Origin: Candidatus Binatus sp.
Lineage (GTDB): Bacteria; Desulfobacterota; Binatia; Binatales; Binataceae
NCBI RefSeq assembly: GCF_030646925.1
Contig: NZ_JAUSKL010000101.1
Span: 1-51,613, forward strand
DNA: 51,613 nt
Reading direction: 5' to 3'
Part shown: one piece after another, positions 24,058 through 31,930 of the stretch
Position numbering within the stretch: the stretch's first letter is position 1
Layout: the number at the start of each line of letters is the position of its first letter
The notes under the pieces: generated by a model
The model's input: the letters and a program-made list of their open reading frames with translations, nothing else
Database searches by the model: none
Told to the model about the DNA's origin: nothing
Translations under genes and position numbers: made by a program

Positions 24058-25026
24058 TTGAAATTCGGCATCCTCCAATTCTTTAGCTGGCCCGATCGGC
24101 GAGTCTCGCTGCCGACCGTGTACGAACGCGCCCTCCAGCGAATCGAAATCATGGATCGCTCCGGCTACGACGCCGTCTGGCTCACCGAGCATCATTTCAA
24201 CGACTACAGCGTGTGCCCGTCGATTCCCGTGATGGGTGCGTATGCCGCGGCGCGCACCAGCCGACTGCGCATCGGCGCTGCTGTCACGCTTGCCGCGCTT
24301 TATCATCCGGTGCGCCTCGCCGAGGAAATCGCCCTGCTCGACATACTCTCGGGTGGCCGCGTCAATTGGGGCGCCGGCCGCGGCTTCGATCCGCGCGAGT
24401 TCCGCGCCTTCGGCGTGCCGCCCGACGAAAGCCACGTGCGATTTCACGAGGCGGTCGAAATCGTGCTGCAGGCCTGGCGCAATCCGCGCCTCGATTTTCA
24501 CGGCCGCTTCCACTCCTTTGAGGACCTCGAAGTGCTGCCCAAGCCGATGCAACAACCGCATCCGCCGGCCTGGGTGGCTGCTTCGACTAACGACGGTATC
24601 CAGTGGGCTGCGTCGGCCGGACATTCCATCCTGATGAGCCCGCATCCCACTCATGCTGAAATCGGCGAGCAGCGCGCTTTCTATCAGCGCGAGCTCGAAG
24701 CGCACGGCCACACGATCGCGGGGCGCGAAATTCCGATGGCGCGCCTGATGGCGATCGCGGACACCGAATCGGAAGCGCGAAAAGTCGCCACCGACGGCGT
24801 CAAATGGCTACTCAGAACTTACGTCAATCCGGCTGGCCGCGGCGACGTGAACGAGATGCTGCGCCGCTACGTCGATTCGGTCGTGATTCACGGCACACCC
24901 GAGAGCGTCATCGATCAGCTCCTCCGCCTCCGCGACGAAATCCGGCTCGACTACCTGATCGGCGCGCCGCTGAGCCATCAGACTTTTCTATCGTTCACCG
25001 ATCGCGTGATGCCCCGCGTCGGCTGA
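24058..25026 (+). CDS. LLM-class flavin-dependent oxidoreductase
   Basis: The TTG at 24058 gives a 322-residue protein beginning with the conserved M-K-F-G-I-L-Q-F-F-type strand. Family segments: Y-D-A-V-W-L-T-E-H-H-F near 37-47, I-G-A-A-V-T-L-A-A-L-Y-H-P-V-R near 71-85, I-L-S-G-G-R-V-N-W-G-A-G-R-G-F-D near 96-111, and P-P-A-W-V-A-A-S near 171-178. The E-H-H-F motif is typical of bacterial luciferase-like alkane/monooxygenase members. Cofactor is FMN or F420. It stands alone between the desaturase and a convergent phosphatase gene. Substrate unknown. Confidence 0.9.
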   Translation: MKFGILQFFSWPDRRVSLPTVYERALQRIEIMDRSGYDAVWLTEHHFNDYSVCPSIPVMGAYAAARTSRLRIGAAVTLAALYHPVRLAEEIALLDILSGGRVNWGAGRGFDPREFRAFGVPPDESHVRFHEAVEIVLQAWRNPRLDFHGRFHSFEDLEVLPKPMQQPHPPAWVAASTNDGIQWAASAGHSILMSPHPTHAEIGEQRAFYQRELEAHGHTIAGREIPMARLMAIADTESEARKVATDGVKWLLRTYVNPAGRGDVNEMLRRYVDSVVIHGTPESVIDQLLRLRDEIRLDYLIGAPLSHQTFLSFTDRVMPRVG

Positions 25027-25032
25027 CGCAAT

Positions 25033-25374
25033 CTATAGCTCTCGTCGTGGCAGCCCCAGCGCCTGCCGCAGCTTCGGCTTCAGCAGGTGAATCAGCTTGT
25101 CCTCCCAGCACACGTAATTGTCCGGGATATCGAGTACCAGGACTTTTTCCGCATGCTCGTCGCCGAATCGATTCCGGATGAAGCGATGATGCGCCTCTTC
25201 CATCACGCAGATCACGTCCGCCTCCTCGACCAGCTCCAGCGTCACCGGATTTTTCGCCCACGGCTCCGTCCCCGCGGACGACACCCACATCGGCGCGCAC
25301 ATTTCCGCGAGCACCATCGCCGCGGTCGGACTGCGATCGAGGTTGCCCGTGCAAACCATCAAAATCTTCTTCAT
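25033..25374 (-). CDS. Low-molecular-weight protein tyrosine phosphatase-like protein
   Basis: A 113-residue protein starting M-K-K-I-L-M-V-C-T-G-N-L-D-R-S, a P-loop of C(X)5R(S) with C8 and R14. This fits the low-molecular-weight tyrosine phosphatase/arsenate reductase fold. It is shorter than the usual 140-160 residues. The expected D-P motif may correspond to D-I-P-D near 82-85, which is shifted and uncertain. It may have protein-tyrosine phosphatase or arsenate reductase-like activity. Upstream on the same strand is the CMD gene, whose stop is 13 bases away. Confidence 0.78.
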   Translation of the reverse strand: MKKILMVCTGNLDRSPTAAMVLAEMCAPMWVSSAGTEPWAKNPVTLELVEEADVICVMEEAHHRFIRNRFGDEHAEKVLVLDIPDNYVCWEDKLIHLLKPKLRQALGLPRREL

Positions 25375-25387
25375 ATCGATTGCGATT

Positions 25388-25942
25388 CTATTTCTTCGCT
25401 CCCGGCAAAAAATCGTCCAGCGGCACGCCGAAACTGTTAAGCGCCCACGACACCATGTTGTACTGCCCGATCGTGAACACCACGTCCATCATCTGTTCGG
25501 TGCTGTAGCGCTCCGCGAGCACCTTCCACGTTTCGTCCGACACCACCGAATTTTCGAACAGGTCGTCCGCCGCCTGCAACAAGGCCGCCTCGTGGCGATC
25601 CCAGTCAGCCTTGGGCCCCTTCGTGATGCGCTCGATTTCCGCATCCGTCAGCCCCGCCCGTTTGCCGATCAGCACGTGCTGCTCCCATTCGTAGATGGCC
25701 TGGTTGAGCCACCCGATCCGCAGGATGATCATCTCGCGCTCGCGCTGCGACAGCGTCTGCGTTTTGCCGAGAATATGATTTGCGAACGGTAGCCACGCCT
25801 TCGTCAGCGTCGGATGATTCATCAACGTTTTGAAGATGTTGACCACGCTGCCCTGCACCTTGCTACGCTCGGCGAGTGCGCGATCCTCCTCGCTCAGCGT
25901 GGAAAAATCACGAAACGGTATTCGCTGCTTTCTTGACACCAT
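25388..25942 (-). CDS. Carboxymuconolactone decarboxylase (AhpD-like) family protein
   Basis: A 184-residue helical protein of the CMD family. The core is visible as L-S-Q-R-E-R-E-M-I-I-L-R-I near 65-77, followed by Y-E-W-E-Q-H-V-L-I-G near 84-93 and T-D-A-E-I-E-R-I. The catalytic-type Cys pair of AhpD (ExxCxxC) is absent, so peroxidase activity is unlikely; the Y-E-W-E-Q-H motif is common in CMD paralogues found in catabolic clusters. Exact reaction is unknown. It precedes the phosphatase gene on the same strand and is divergent from the SnoaL-like gene. Confidence 0.85.
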   Translation of the reverse strand: MVSRKQRIPFRDFSTLSEEDRALAERSKVQGSVVNIFKTLMNHPTLTKAWLPFANHILGKTQTLSQREREMIILRIGWLNQAIYEWEQHVLIGKRAGLTDAEIERITKGPKADWDRHEAALLQAADDLFENSVVSDETWKVLAERYSTEQMMDVVFTIGQYNMVSWALNSFGVPLDDFLPGAKK

Positions 25943-26445
25943 CAGGCGCCTCCTTGATTTTGCGCGATCGTTGCTGTCCTTCGATTTCTAACTCTCTTAT
26001 ACCTACAAATACCACCTGTCATTCCGCACCTCACCACTTCCCCCACTCCGGCCTCACCCCTCTTGTCACTCCGCGCATCACGACTCTTCGTCAGTCCGCG
26101 CATCACCACTTTCGTAACTCTGAGGCGAAGGCTGCGCTGCCGAAGAGTCCCGGATTTCTTCTTTGCCTCGCATCGCTGGGCGATCTTCCGACTCCGGCAG
26201 CCTCCGTTCAGGATGACACGGACAGGCGCAACCCTTCTTTTCCTAACTTCCCTACTATCAGCGCGTAGCGCGTATCCTCTCTTGATGCGATTCGGCCCTG
26301 CGGCCCGAAGTCGGCTGCGCGTCACCCCAGGAAGCCCGAAACCCGTGAGGGGTTTCGGAGAATCTTCCTTCCCCCTCCTTCGCTGCGCGATTGACGCGCC
26401 TCCCTCGTTCAATTTAAAGCTTGCTAATCGCAGGAGGTCTTTCCG
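25943..26445. other. Intergenic region rich in short repeats
   Basis: This 503-base gap between the divergent CMD and SnoaL-like genes contains no credible gene. It holds family A repeat copy 2 (26252-26359), near-tandem copies of tccgcgcatcac (26089-26108), and a degraded dispersed element near 26115-26155 (actctgaggcgaaggctgcg, then ccgaagagtcccggatttc). A purine-rich caggaggtctttccg lies before the ATG at 26446. Confidence 0.6.
26252..26359 (+). repeat. Dispersed intergenic repeat, family A, copy 2
   Basis: 108 bases almost identical to 12844-12954, with the same orientation and the same order: ctactatcagcgcgtagcg, gcgattcggccctgcggccc, ccccaggaagcccgaaaccc. The perfect 9-bp hairpin ccgaaaccc / gggtttcgg recurs at 26336-26358. 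The small differences lie mainly between the first two blocks. Confidence 0.8.
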
Positions 26446-26898
26446 ATGGACATCAGCGCGCTCGAACAACGAATCACGATTCTCGAGGACATCGAAGCGA
26501 TCAAAAAACTCAAAGCCCGCTACTGCGCCGTCTGCGACGACGATCACAATCCTGAAAAAATCACCACCCTGTTCGCCGAGGACGGCATCTGGGAGGGCGC
26601 CGACGTCGGCGCGCACCAGGGCCACGACGCGATTCGGAAGCTGTTCCAGAACTTCCAGCAGCGCATCAGCTTCTCCCAGCACAACGTGATGAACCCGGAT
26701 ATCGCCGTCGATGGCAGCACCGCCAAAGGCATCTGGTATTTCCTCGGGCCATTCACGATGCGCAAGGGCAACCGCCAGATGTGGCTCGCGGCGCGCTACG
26801 AAGACGACTACGTGAAAGTCAACGGCGAGTGGAAATTCAAGCATCTACGCGCGATCGGCAGGATGGCCGCGCCGTACGAAAAGGGCTGGGCGAAATAG
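26446..26898 (+). CDS. SnoaL-like / NTF2-fold protein
   Basis: A 150-residue cytoplasmic protein of the SnoaL/NTF2-like fold. The N-terminal A-L-E-Q-R-I-T-I-L-E-D-I-E-A-I-K-K-L-K helix, then Y-C-A-V-C-D-D-D near 26-33, F-A-E-D-G-I-W-E near 43-50, G-H-D-A-I-R-K-L-F near 59-67, and W-K-F-K-H-L near 127-132 fit bile-acid dehydratase-like and hydroxylating-dehydrogenase accessory proteins. Many such proteins are dehydratases, isomerases or unknown. Strong Shine-Dalgarno aggagg upstream. Convergent with the lipoprotein-like gene on the minus strand. Confidence 0.85.
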   Translation: MDISALEQRITILEDIEAIKKLKARYCAVCDDDHNPEKITTLFAEDGIWEGADVGAHQGHDAIRKLFQNFQQRISFSQHNVMNPDIAVDGSTAKGIWYFLGPFTMRKGNRQMWLAARYEDDYVKVNGEWKFKHLRAIGRMAAPYEKGWAK

Positions 26899-26904
26899 CC
26901 GAAG

Positions 26905-27540
26905 CTACTTCGCTCCAGGCGCCGCGAAACACGGCAGCGAACGGCCCGCGACGTACTGAAACGTCCGCTCGTTCCACACGAACGTGCCGATCGGAGGACT
27001 GAAGTTCGCCGCCAGATTGGTCAGGCGATCCTCTTCCTCCGCGCTCTTCGGCTCGACCGTCGCGTACGCCAGGTAGTCGCTGCCGTCCTTCGGCAGATTG
27101 ACGTCGAGCGGCGGCGCGAAATGCATCTGCATGAAATTCACCGCCGGCCGCCAGCCGTCCGGGTCGGTGTCTTCATCGATCAGCGGGCGCCAGTCGGTAT
27201 GCTCGAACGTGACGTTCAGCAAGAGTTCGCGATATTCGGGCGCCCCTGACGCGTTCGATCGCAACTCGATCACGCCCGGCGTTTCCACCGTGAGGCGGTC
27301 GCATCGATCGCGCCGATCGACCTCGTTTTCGCCCGGATGCAGATCGTTGGGATCGTTATTCGACGAATTGTGCGCGCCGATAATCACGCTCTCGGCCACA
27401 TGCATCGCGCCCGACCCGACTCCCTCCACGACGTGCAGCGCCACGGGCGCCAATTGGATCGCCGCCAGCCAGCATCCGCTGCTGCCGACCGCGAGTCCGG
27501 CGCCGAATATCGCGAGTATCGTCGATGAGTTCAGTTTCAG
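26905..27540 (-). CDS. Putative lipoprotein of unknown family; start unclear
   Basis: The stop at 26905 and a continuous frame give about 211 residues if translation begins at the CTG at 27540. A likely signal peptide is encoded (S-T-I-L-A-I-F-G-A-G-L-A-V) ending V-G-S-S-G-C, a plausible lipobox. The only standard start downstream (TTG at 27453) would remove it. Upstream the frame closes at a TAA with no ATG, GTG or TTG. The mature part has a Glu/Asp-rich middle (about residue 70) and Y-R-E-L-L-L-N-V-T-F-E, but no family was recognised. Probably an exported lipoprotein with a rare start or an undetected sequence error. Confidence 0.5.
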   Translation of the reverse strand: MKLNSSTILAIFGAGLAVGSSGCWLAAIQLAPVALHVVEGVGSGAMHVAESVIIGAHNSSNNDPNDLHPGENEVDRRDRCDRLTVETPGVIELRSNASGAPEYRELLLNVTFEHTDWRPLIDEDTDPDGWRPAVNFMQMHFAPPLDVNLPKDGSDYLAYATVEPKSAEEEDRLTNLAANFSPPIGTFVWNERTFQYVAGRSLPCFAAPGAK

Positions 27541-27662
27541 GATTCTGATAGTGGCAGTTTTCCGATGCGAGATCGATCTTGCCCCTCGAAAATCGCGGCC
27601 AGTTTATCGGCGCCTTGCGACGGCGGATAATAATCTCAACGGCGAGAAGGAAGTTGAGCACG

Positions 27663-28202
27663 ATGTCAAAACGCGCGATCGCGGCACTGGGATTTGCCGT
27701 TGCGATCGCCACCTTCGGATGCACCGTTCAGCAGCCGACGCTGCCACCCGACGTCGTTCAGACTCCCGCGCATCCGCTGCCATTCAAGGGCCGGCTCTTC
27801 GATGGCAACTTGCAAGAGTTGCCGCCCGCCGTTGCGATGTCGCTCTCCGACGATTCGCCCGTCACTTTTTCCTATCGAGAAGAATTGACCCACGACGAAA
27901 GCCATAAGCCGCTCTGGTCCTCCGCCTTCGATCCCGCCACCTACGCCGGCTCCGCGACCGGCCAGTACGGCGTCACGGCGTTCGCGTCGTTGTCGATCAG
28001 CGAGGGCGATACGGTGCTCGCCGACTACACCGCGCAGCAGCGGGTCACGATGCCGTACAGCTTGTTTGCCGAGCCGACGCACAAAGAGTTGGATCAGGCC
28101 GCGCGCAACGCGGTGCGCACCAAGATCGATCAGCAGTTGTACGGCGACGCGGCTCGGCTCGCCGAAAAGATCGCGAGTTCCTCGACCACCTCGACCAGAT
28201 GA
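27663..28202 (+). CDS. Putative lipoprotein of unknown function
   Basis: A 179-residue protein from the ATG at 27663. The signal runs to F-G-C-T near residue 19-22, a probable lipobox (A-T-F-G-C). The mature protein contains D-L-like beta-rich stretches (A-V-A-M-S-L-S-D-D-S-P-V-T-F-S-Y) and a C-terminal helix with A-R-L-A-E-K-I-A. No family was recognised. It overlaps the start of a second lipoprotein-like gene by ATGA, so the two are translationally coupled and may form a pair. Confidence 0.65.
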   Translation: MSKRAIAALGFAVAIATFGCTVQQPTLPPDVVQTPAHPLPFKGRLFDGNLQELPPAVAMSLSDDSPVTFSYREELTHDESHKPLWSSAFDPATYAGSATGQYGVTAFASLSISEGDTVLADYTAQQRVTMPYSLFAEPTHKELDQAARNAVRTKIDQQLYGDAARLAEKIASSSTTSTR

Positions 28203-28618
28203 ATCGCCGGTTTGCGATATCGCTCATCTATATCGCGATCACATTCGCGCTCGGATGCGCCGTGCAGGGCCGCCCCTTCGAAAAAGCAACTTCGCCGCCG
28301 AATAACGCCACCATCTATGTTTACCGGCCGTATCGCTTCGAAAGCTCGTTGCTGAAACCGCCGGTGACGTGCGGGGATCAATCCGCCTCGATCGGCCCAG
28401 GCGGTTATCATGCGTATGTCGTTCCCGCCGGGCAGACCGTCCAGTGCAGCGTGCAGACCGAAACCATTGACCAGGTCGAAATCCACGCCGAGCCGCGTGT
28501 TTATTACTTCAATGAAGATTTTGGATGGGGCCGGCTGCTCGGCCATCCGCACTTGAATCCGATCGATGCCGACGAAGCGCAAACCGAAATTCAAAAGTGC
28601 TGCGTGCTCGAAAATTGA
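28199..28618 (+). CDS. DUF2846-like putative lipoprotein
   Basis: A 139-residue protein overlapping the previous gene by 4 bases. Signal peptide ends A-L-G-C near residue 20. The mature segment N-N-A-T-I-Y-V-Y-R-P-Y-R-F near 35-47 is like the opening of DUF2846 proteins, and the later A-G-Q-T-V-Q-C-S-V near 76-84 suits a small beta-sandwich. Function unknown in the family. Two cysteines at the C-terminus (K-C-C) are noteworthy. It is convergent with the amidase gene. Confidence 0.65.
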   Translation: MNRRFAISLIYIAITFALGCAVQGRPFEKATSPPNNATIYVYRPYRFESSLLKPPVTCGDQSASIGPGGYHAYVVPAGQTVQCSVQTETIDQVEIHAEPRVYYFNEDFGWGRLLGHPHLNPIDADEAQTEIQKCCVLEN

Positions 28619-30085
28619 TCAGCGCAAATCGAGCAGCGGCGGCGGCCGCCGGCTCACCCAATCCGTCGCCTGCTCGTACGCGTGCGCCAGCCGGAGGCAA
28701 TCCATTTCGCGATGATTCGGCGCCACGATTTGGATTCCCATCGGCAATCCGTCAGCGTTGAATCCCGCCGGCACGCATAGCGCGGGACAGCCCGACATCG
28801 TGATCGGAATCATCACTTCCATCCAGCGATGATAGGTGTCCATCCGCCTGCCGCCGACCTCGGTCGGCCAATGTATAGCCGCATCGAACGGGAACACCTG
28901 CCCCGCCGGCGCGATCAGGAAATCGAACTTCTCGAACATCGCGTTCACCGAATGGTACCACACGGTGCGCACCGCCGACGCGTCTGCGATCTCCATCGCG
29001 CTCACCTTGAGCGCACACTCAACTTCCCATCGCGCTTCCGGTTTGATCAGCGGGCGCTTCGCGACGTCGCGGTACAAAGGCCCCAGGATCGCGCCGACCT
29101 GCCATGCGCGCAGCTTCAGCCAATTCTCCCACACCTGCTCGATTGGAAAATCCGGAATCGCTTCCTCAACCGCGCAGCCGAGACTCTCGAACGCTTTCAG
29201 CGCGCTCCGGCATAGCTCGAGCACGCCAGGATCGAATGGCAGGTAGCCGCGAAAATCGCCGAGCCACGCGATTCGCGCGCCCTTGAAATCGCGCTCGAGC
29301 GGTTGCGCGAACTTGGCCGCATCCTCGCGGACCGAATACGGCGCGCGCGCATCGTAACCCGCGATCACCGAGAGCAGCATCGCGAGATCCGGCGCCGTCC
29401 GCGCCATCGGCCCGTGCACTGACAGCGACGGCATGAACACGTCGCGCACATCCGACGGCACCCGCCCGAACGAGGTGCGAAATCCAAGCACGTTGTTGAA
29501 CGCTGCCGGATTTCGAAGCGACCCTGCATGATCGCTGCCGTCGGCGACTGGGAGCATCCTGAGCGCCAGCGATACCGCCGCGCCGCCACTGCTGCCGCCC
29601 GCGGTCTTGCTCTGATCGTATGCGTTCAGCGTGGCCCCAAACACCTCGTTGTAAGTATGCGATCCAAGCCCGAATTCCGGCACGTTGGTTTTGCCGATTA
29701 TGATCGCGCCGGCCCGCTTGATCCGCTCGACCAAAATCGTGTCGCTCTTCGGCACAAAATTTTTGAACAGCGGCGAGCCGAGCGTCGTGCGGATACCGCT
29801 CGTCTGTTCGAGGTCCTTGATCGCGTGCGGAAACCCATGCATCCAGCCGAGATACTCGCCGCGCGCGATTTGCGCGTCGCGCCCTTTCGCTTCCGCCATC
29901 AATTCATCGCGACCGCGCATCGAAACGATCGCGCTTACCCTCGGATTGATCCGCTCGATATGGCCAAGGTACGCGCTCATCACCTCGGCGCAAGAGATCC
30001 GGCGCGATTTGATCGCGCTCGACAATGCGAGCGCGTCGAGGCGTACGATTTCTGGGATCGGAGCCATCTCAACTGCGCGAGTCAT
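28619..30085 (-). CDS. Amidase (amidase signature family)
   Basis: A 488-residue amidase. The Ser-cisSer-Lys triad is visible: K90 in H-A-I-K-D, S165 in G-G-S-S-G-G, and S189 in D-H-A-G-S-L-R. Additional marks are G-K-T-N-V-P-E-F near 131-138 and P-A-L-C-V-P-A-G-F near the C-terminus. These enzymes hydrolyse amide bonds of small molecules or Glu-tRNA type substrates; absence of gatB/gatC nearby argues for a small-molecule amidase. The SDR gene ends 9 bases upstream of this start, making it the last gene of a ferredoxin-dioxygenase-SDR-amidase run. It has no signal peptide. Confidence 0.92.
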   Translation of the reverse strand: MTRAVEMAPIPEIVRLDALALSSAIKSRRISCAEVMSAYLGHIERINPRVSAIVSMRGRDELMAEAKGRDAQIARGEYLGWMHGFPHAIKDLEQTSGIRTTLGSPLFKNFVPKSDTILVERIKRAGAIIIGKTNVPEFGLGSHTYNEVFGATLNAYDQSKTAGGSSGGAAVSLALRMLPVADGSDHAGSLRNPAAFNNVLGFRTSFGRVPSDVRDVFMPSLSVHGPMARTAPDLAMLLSVIAGYDARAPYSVREDAAKFAQPLERDFKGARIAWLGDFRGYLPFDPGVLELCRSALKAFESLGCAVEEAIPDFPIEQVWENWLKLRAWQVGAILGPLYRDVAKRPLIKPEARWEVECALKVSAMEIADASAVRTVWYHSVNAMFEKFDFLIAPAGQVFPFDAAIHWPTEVGGRRMDTYHRWMEVMIPITMSGCPALCVPAGFNADGLPMGIQIVAPNHREMDCLRLAHAYEQATDWVSRRPPPLLDLR

Positions 30086-30094
30086 CGCGATGAT

Positions 30095-30880
30095 TCACAC
30101 CGATCGCGTGAGCCCGCCGTCGATTCGAATCATCGAACCCGTCACATACGCCGCCAGCGGACTCGCCAAGAACGCCGCGACCGCGCCGAACTCCGCGATC
30201 GTGCCGAGCCGCCCGACCGGAATTCCCTGCGCGTTGCGCCTGATCGCTTCCTCGAGCGGAATCTTGTCGCGTTCCGCGCGCGCACGGCTGAGACTCAGCG
30301 ACCGATCGGTCGCGATCACGCCCGGCAGCAGCGTGTTCACGGTAATGCCGTCGCGCGCCACCTCGCCCGCCAGCGTCTTCGCCCATCCGACGATCGCGCT
30401 TCGCAAAGTGTTGGAAATTCCGATCGTCGGAATCGGTTCGATCACGCTGAATGACGCCACCGTCATGATCCGGCCCCATTTCCGCGCGCGCATCTCGGGC
30501 AGCAGCAGGTCGGTGGTTCGAAATAACGACAGCACCATCGCGTTGAACTGCGCAGTCCACAACTCCGGACTAACACCCACCACGCCCGATGGCGGCGGAC
30601 CGCCGGAATTGTTGATCAGGATGTCGATCGGTCCGAGTTGATTGCGCGCCGACGCGATCGCCTTCTCCATGCTGGGCCAATCCGCCAGATCACCCGCTAC
30701 CCCGATCGCGCGCGCACCGGTCGCATTGATCTCGCCGACTGACTTGTCGAGCGTTTCCTGGCTGCGAGCGACTAGCGCGACCGCGACTCCTTCCTGTGCG
30801 AGCGCGTCGGCGATTCCGCGGCCGATACCCTTGCTGCCACCGAGTACCAGCGCAGTCTTGCCCTTTATCTGAAGATCCAT
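30095..30880 (-). CDS. Short-chain dehydrogenase/reductase (SDR), atypical active site
   Basis: A 261-residue SDR. The cofactor motif is L-V-L-G-G-S-K-G-I-G-R-G near 11-22 and N-N-S-G-G near 89-93. At the position where classical SDRs have the YxxxK catalytic pair this protein has I-S-N-T-L-R, so Tyr and Lys are replaced by Ser and Arg. A similar atypical group of FabG-like SDRs exists. The Thr-rich T-V-N-T-L-L-P-G-V motif downstream is normal. It is probably NAD(P)-binding but its reaction is uncertain. It sits between the dioxygenase and amidase genes. Confidence 0.88.
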   Translation of the reverse strand: MDLQIKGKTALVLGGSKGIGRGIADALAQEGVAVALVARSQETLDKSVGEINATGARAIGVAGDLADWPSMEKAIASARNQLGPIDILINNSGGPPPSGVVGVSPELWTAQFNAMVLSLFRTTDLLLPEMRARKWGRIMTVASFSVIEPIPTIGISNTLRSAIVGWAKTLAGEVARDGITVNTLLPGVIATDRSLSLSRARAERDKIPLEEAIRRNAQGIPVGRLGTIAEFGAVAAFLASPLAAYVTGSMIRIDGGLTRSV

Positions 30881-31004
30881 CGTTTTCCTCGATCGAATTG
30901 ACTATTAACTAGTCGCTCTATTACTCAGTTCAGTAGCTATATCAAATGAACACTTCGGCCTAACTAGCTATCCTCGCACTACTCAGTAGACTAGCCAGCT
31001 AGCT

Positions 31005-31892
31005 CTATCGGCTGCGTCCGGCTTCCCGGCGATGCCCCCAGATGCTCGGCGCCTGATGCCGCTGCACGTGCCACACCGCGTCGTCAACCGTGCGCGCTCC
31101 CCAGCCGTACTCGACCTCGAAACCCGACGGGGTGCGCATATAGAATGACAGCATATGATCGTTGGTATGGCGCCCCAGGCTCGACGCGATCTCGACGCCC
31201 TTGTCCTGTGCGAGGTAAAGCGTCGAGCCCACGTCATCCACCGATTTGGTCTGCAGCATGAAATGCAGCAATCGCTTCGGCAGCGGCGCCGCAATTATCG
31301 CGAGCGAGTGATGCCGTGCATTGCAATGGAAAAATGCCAGCGTCGCTTTCATCGGGCCGAAACTCATGTCGATGAAATCGCTGATCCGGAAGCCCAGAAT
31401 ATCGCGATAAAAATGCAGGCTCTGCTCCAAATCCCTCACTGCCAGAACGATATGGCCGAGTCCCTGCTCGCCCGTAACGAATCCGGAAATCGCCCGCGGC
31501 GAATGGAACGGTTCCTCGAATCGCATTAGCGGTCCATAGAAAATTTCGGTCGCGAGCCCGTTCGGATCGTCGAATTTGGCGAGTTCGGTCACGCCGCGCG
31601 CGGCTGCCTCCTCCGCCGAGCCGGCCTCGACCTTTATCCCGGTCTCGCGCAGCCTGCTCGCGACCGCCTGCATCGCCGCCGCGTCGCGAACTTCCCATCC
31701 CACGTAGGCGACGTCGTCGTTGCCGCCGGCGTGCAGCACGAATCGCTGGCGATACTCATCCATCCGAAGCGCCAGCGTCCGTTCGTCACGGCCGCTCACC
31801 TGCAACCCCAACACGTTCGTCGCGAAATCTTCCCATGCCGGCAGATTGCTAACGCCAATACCCAGGTATCCCAGTCCCGCAATTCCGCTCAT
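31005..31892 (-). CDS. BphC/HsaC-like extradiol ring-cleavage dioxygenase
   Basis: The ATG at 31892 gives 295 residues. It has two VOC modules, with M-S-G-I-A-G-L-G-Y-L-G-I-G-V opening the first and L-G-H-I-V-L-A-V the second. Metal ligands are H147, H210 and E261 (E-V-E-Y-G), and the second-shell His195 in H-H-S-L and Y251 fit the same scheme as biphenyl-2,3-diol dioxygenase, numbered almost identically. These enzymes cleave catechols meta to the hydroxyls with Fe(II). Substrate class may be aromatic or steroid-derived catechol. It is just downstream of the ferredoxin gene on the same strand. Confidence 0.92.
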   Translation of the reverse strand: MSGIAGLGYLGIGVSNLPAWEDFATNVLGLQVSGRDERTLALRMDEYRQRFVLHAGGNDDVAYVGWEVRDAAAMQAVASRLRETGIKVEAGSAEEAAARGVTELAKFDDPNGLATEIFYGPLMRFEEPFHSPRAISGFVTGEQGLGHIVLAVRDLEQSLHFYRDILGFRISDFIDMSFGPMKATLAFFHCNARHHSLAIIAAPLPKRLLHFMLQTKSVDDVGSTLYLAQDKGVEIASSLGRHTNDHMLSFYMRTPSGFEVEYGWGARTVDDAVWHVQRHQAPSIWGHRREAGRSR

Positions 31893-31930
31893 TGTAGTAT
31901 TCCTCTTTAGTAGCGTACGGCCTCGACTGG

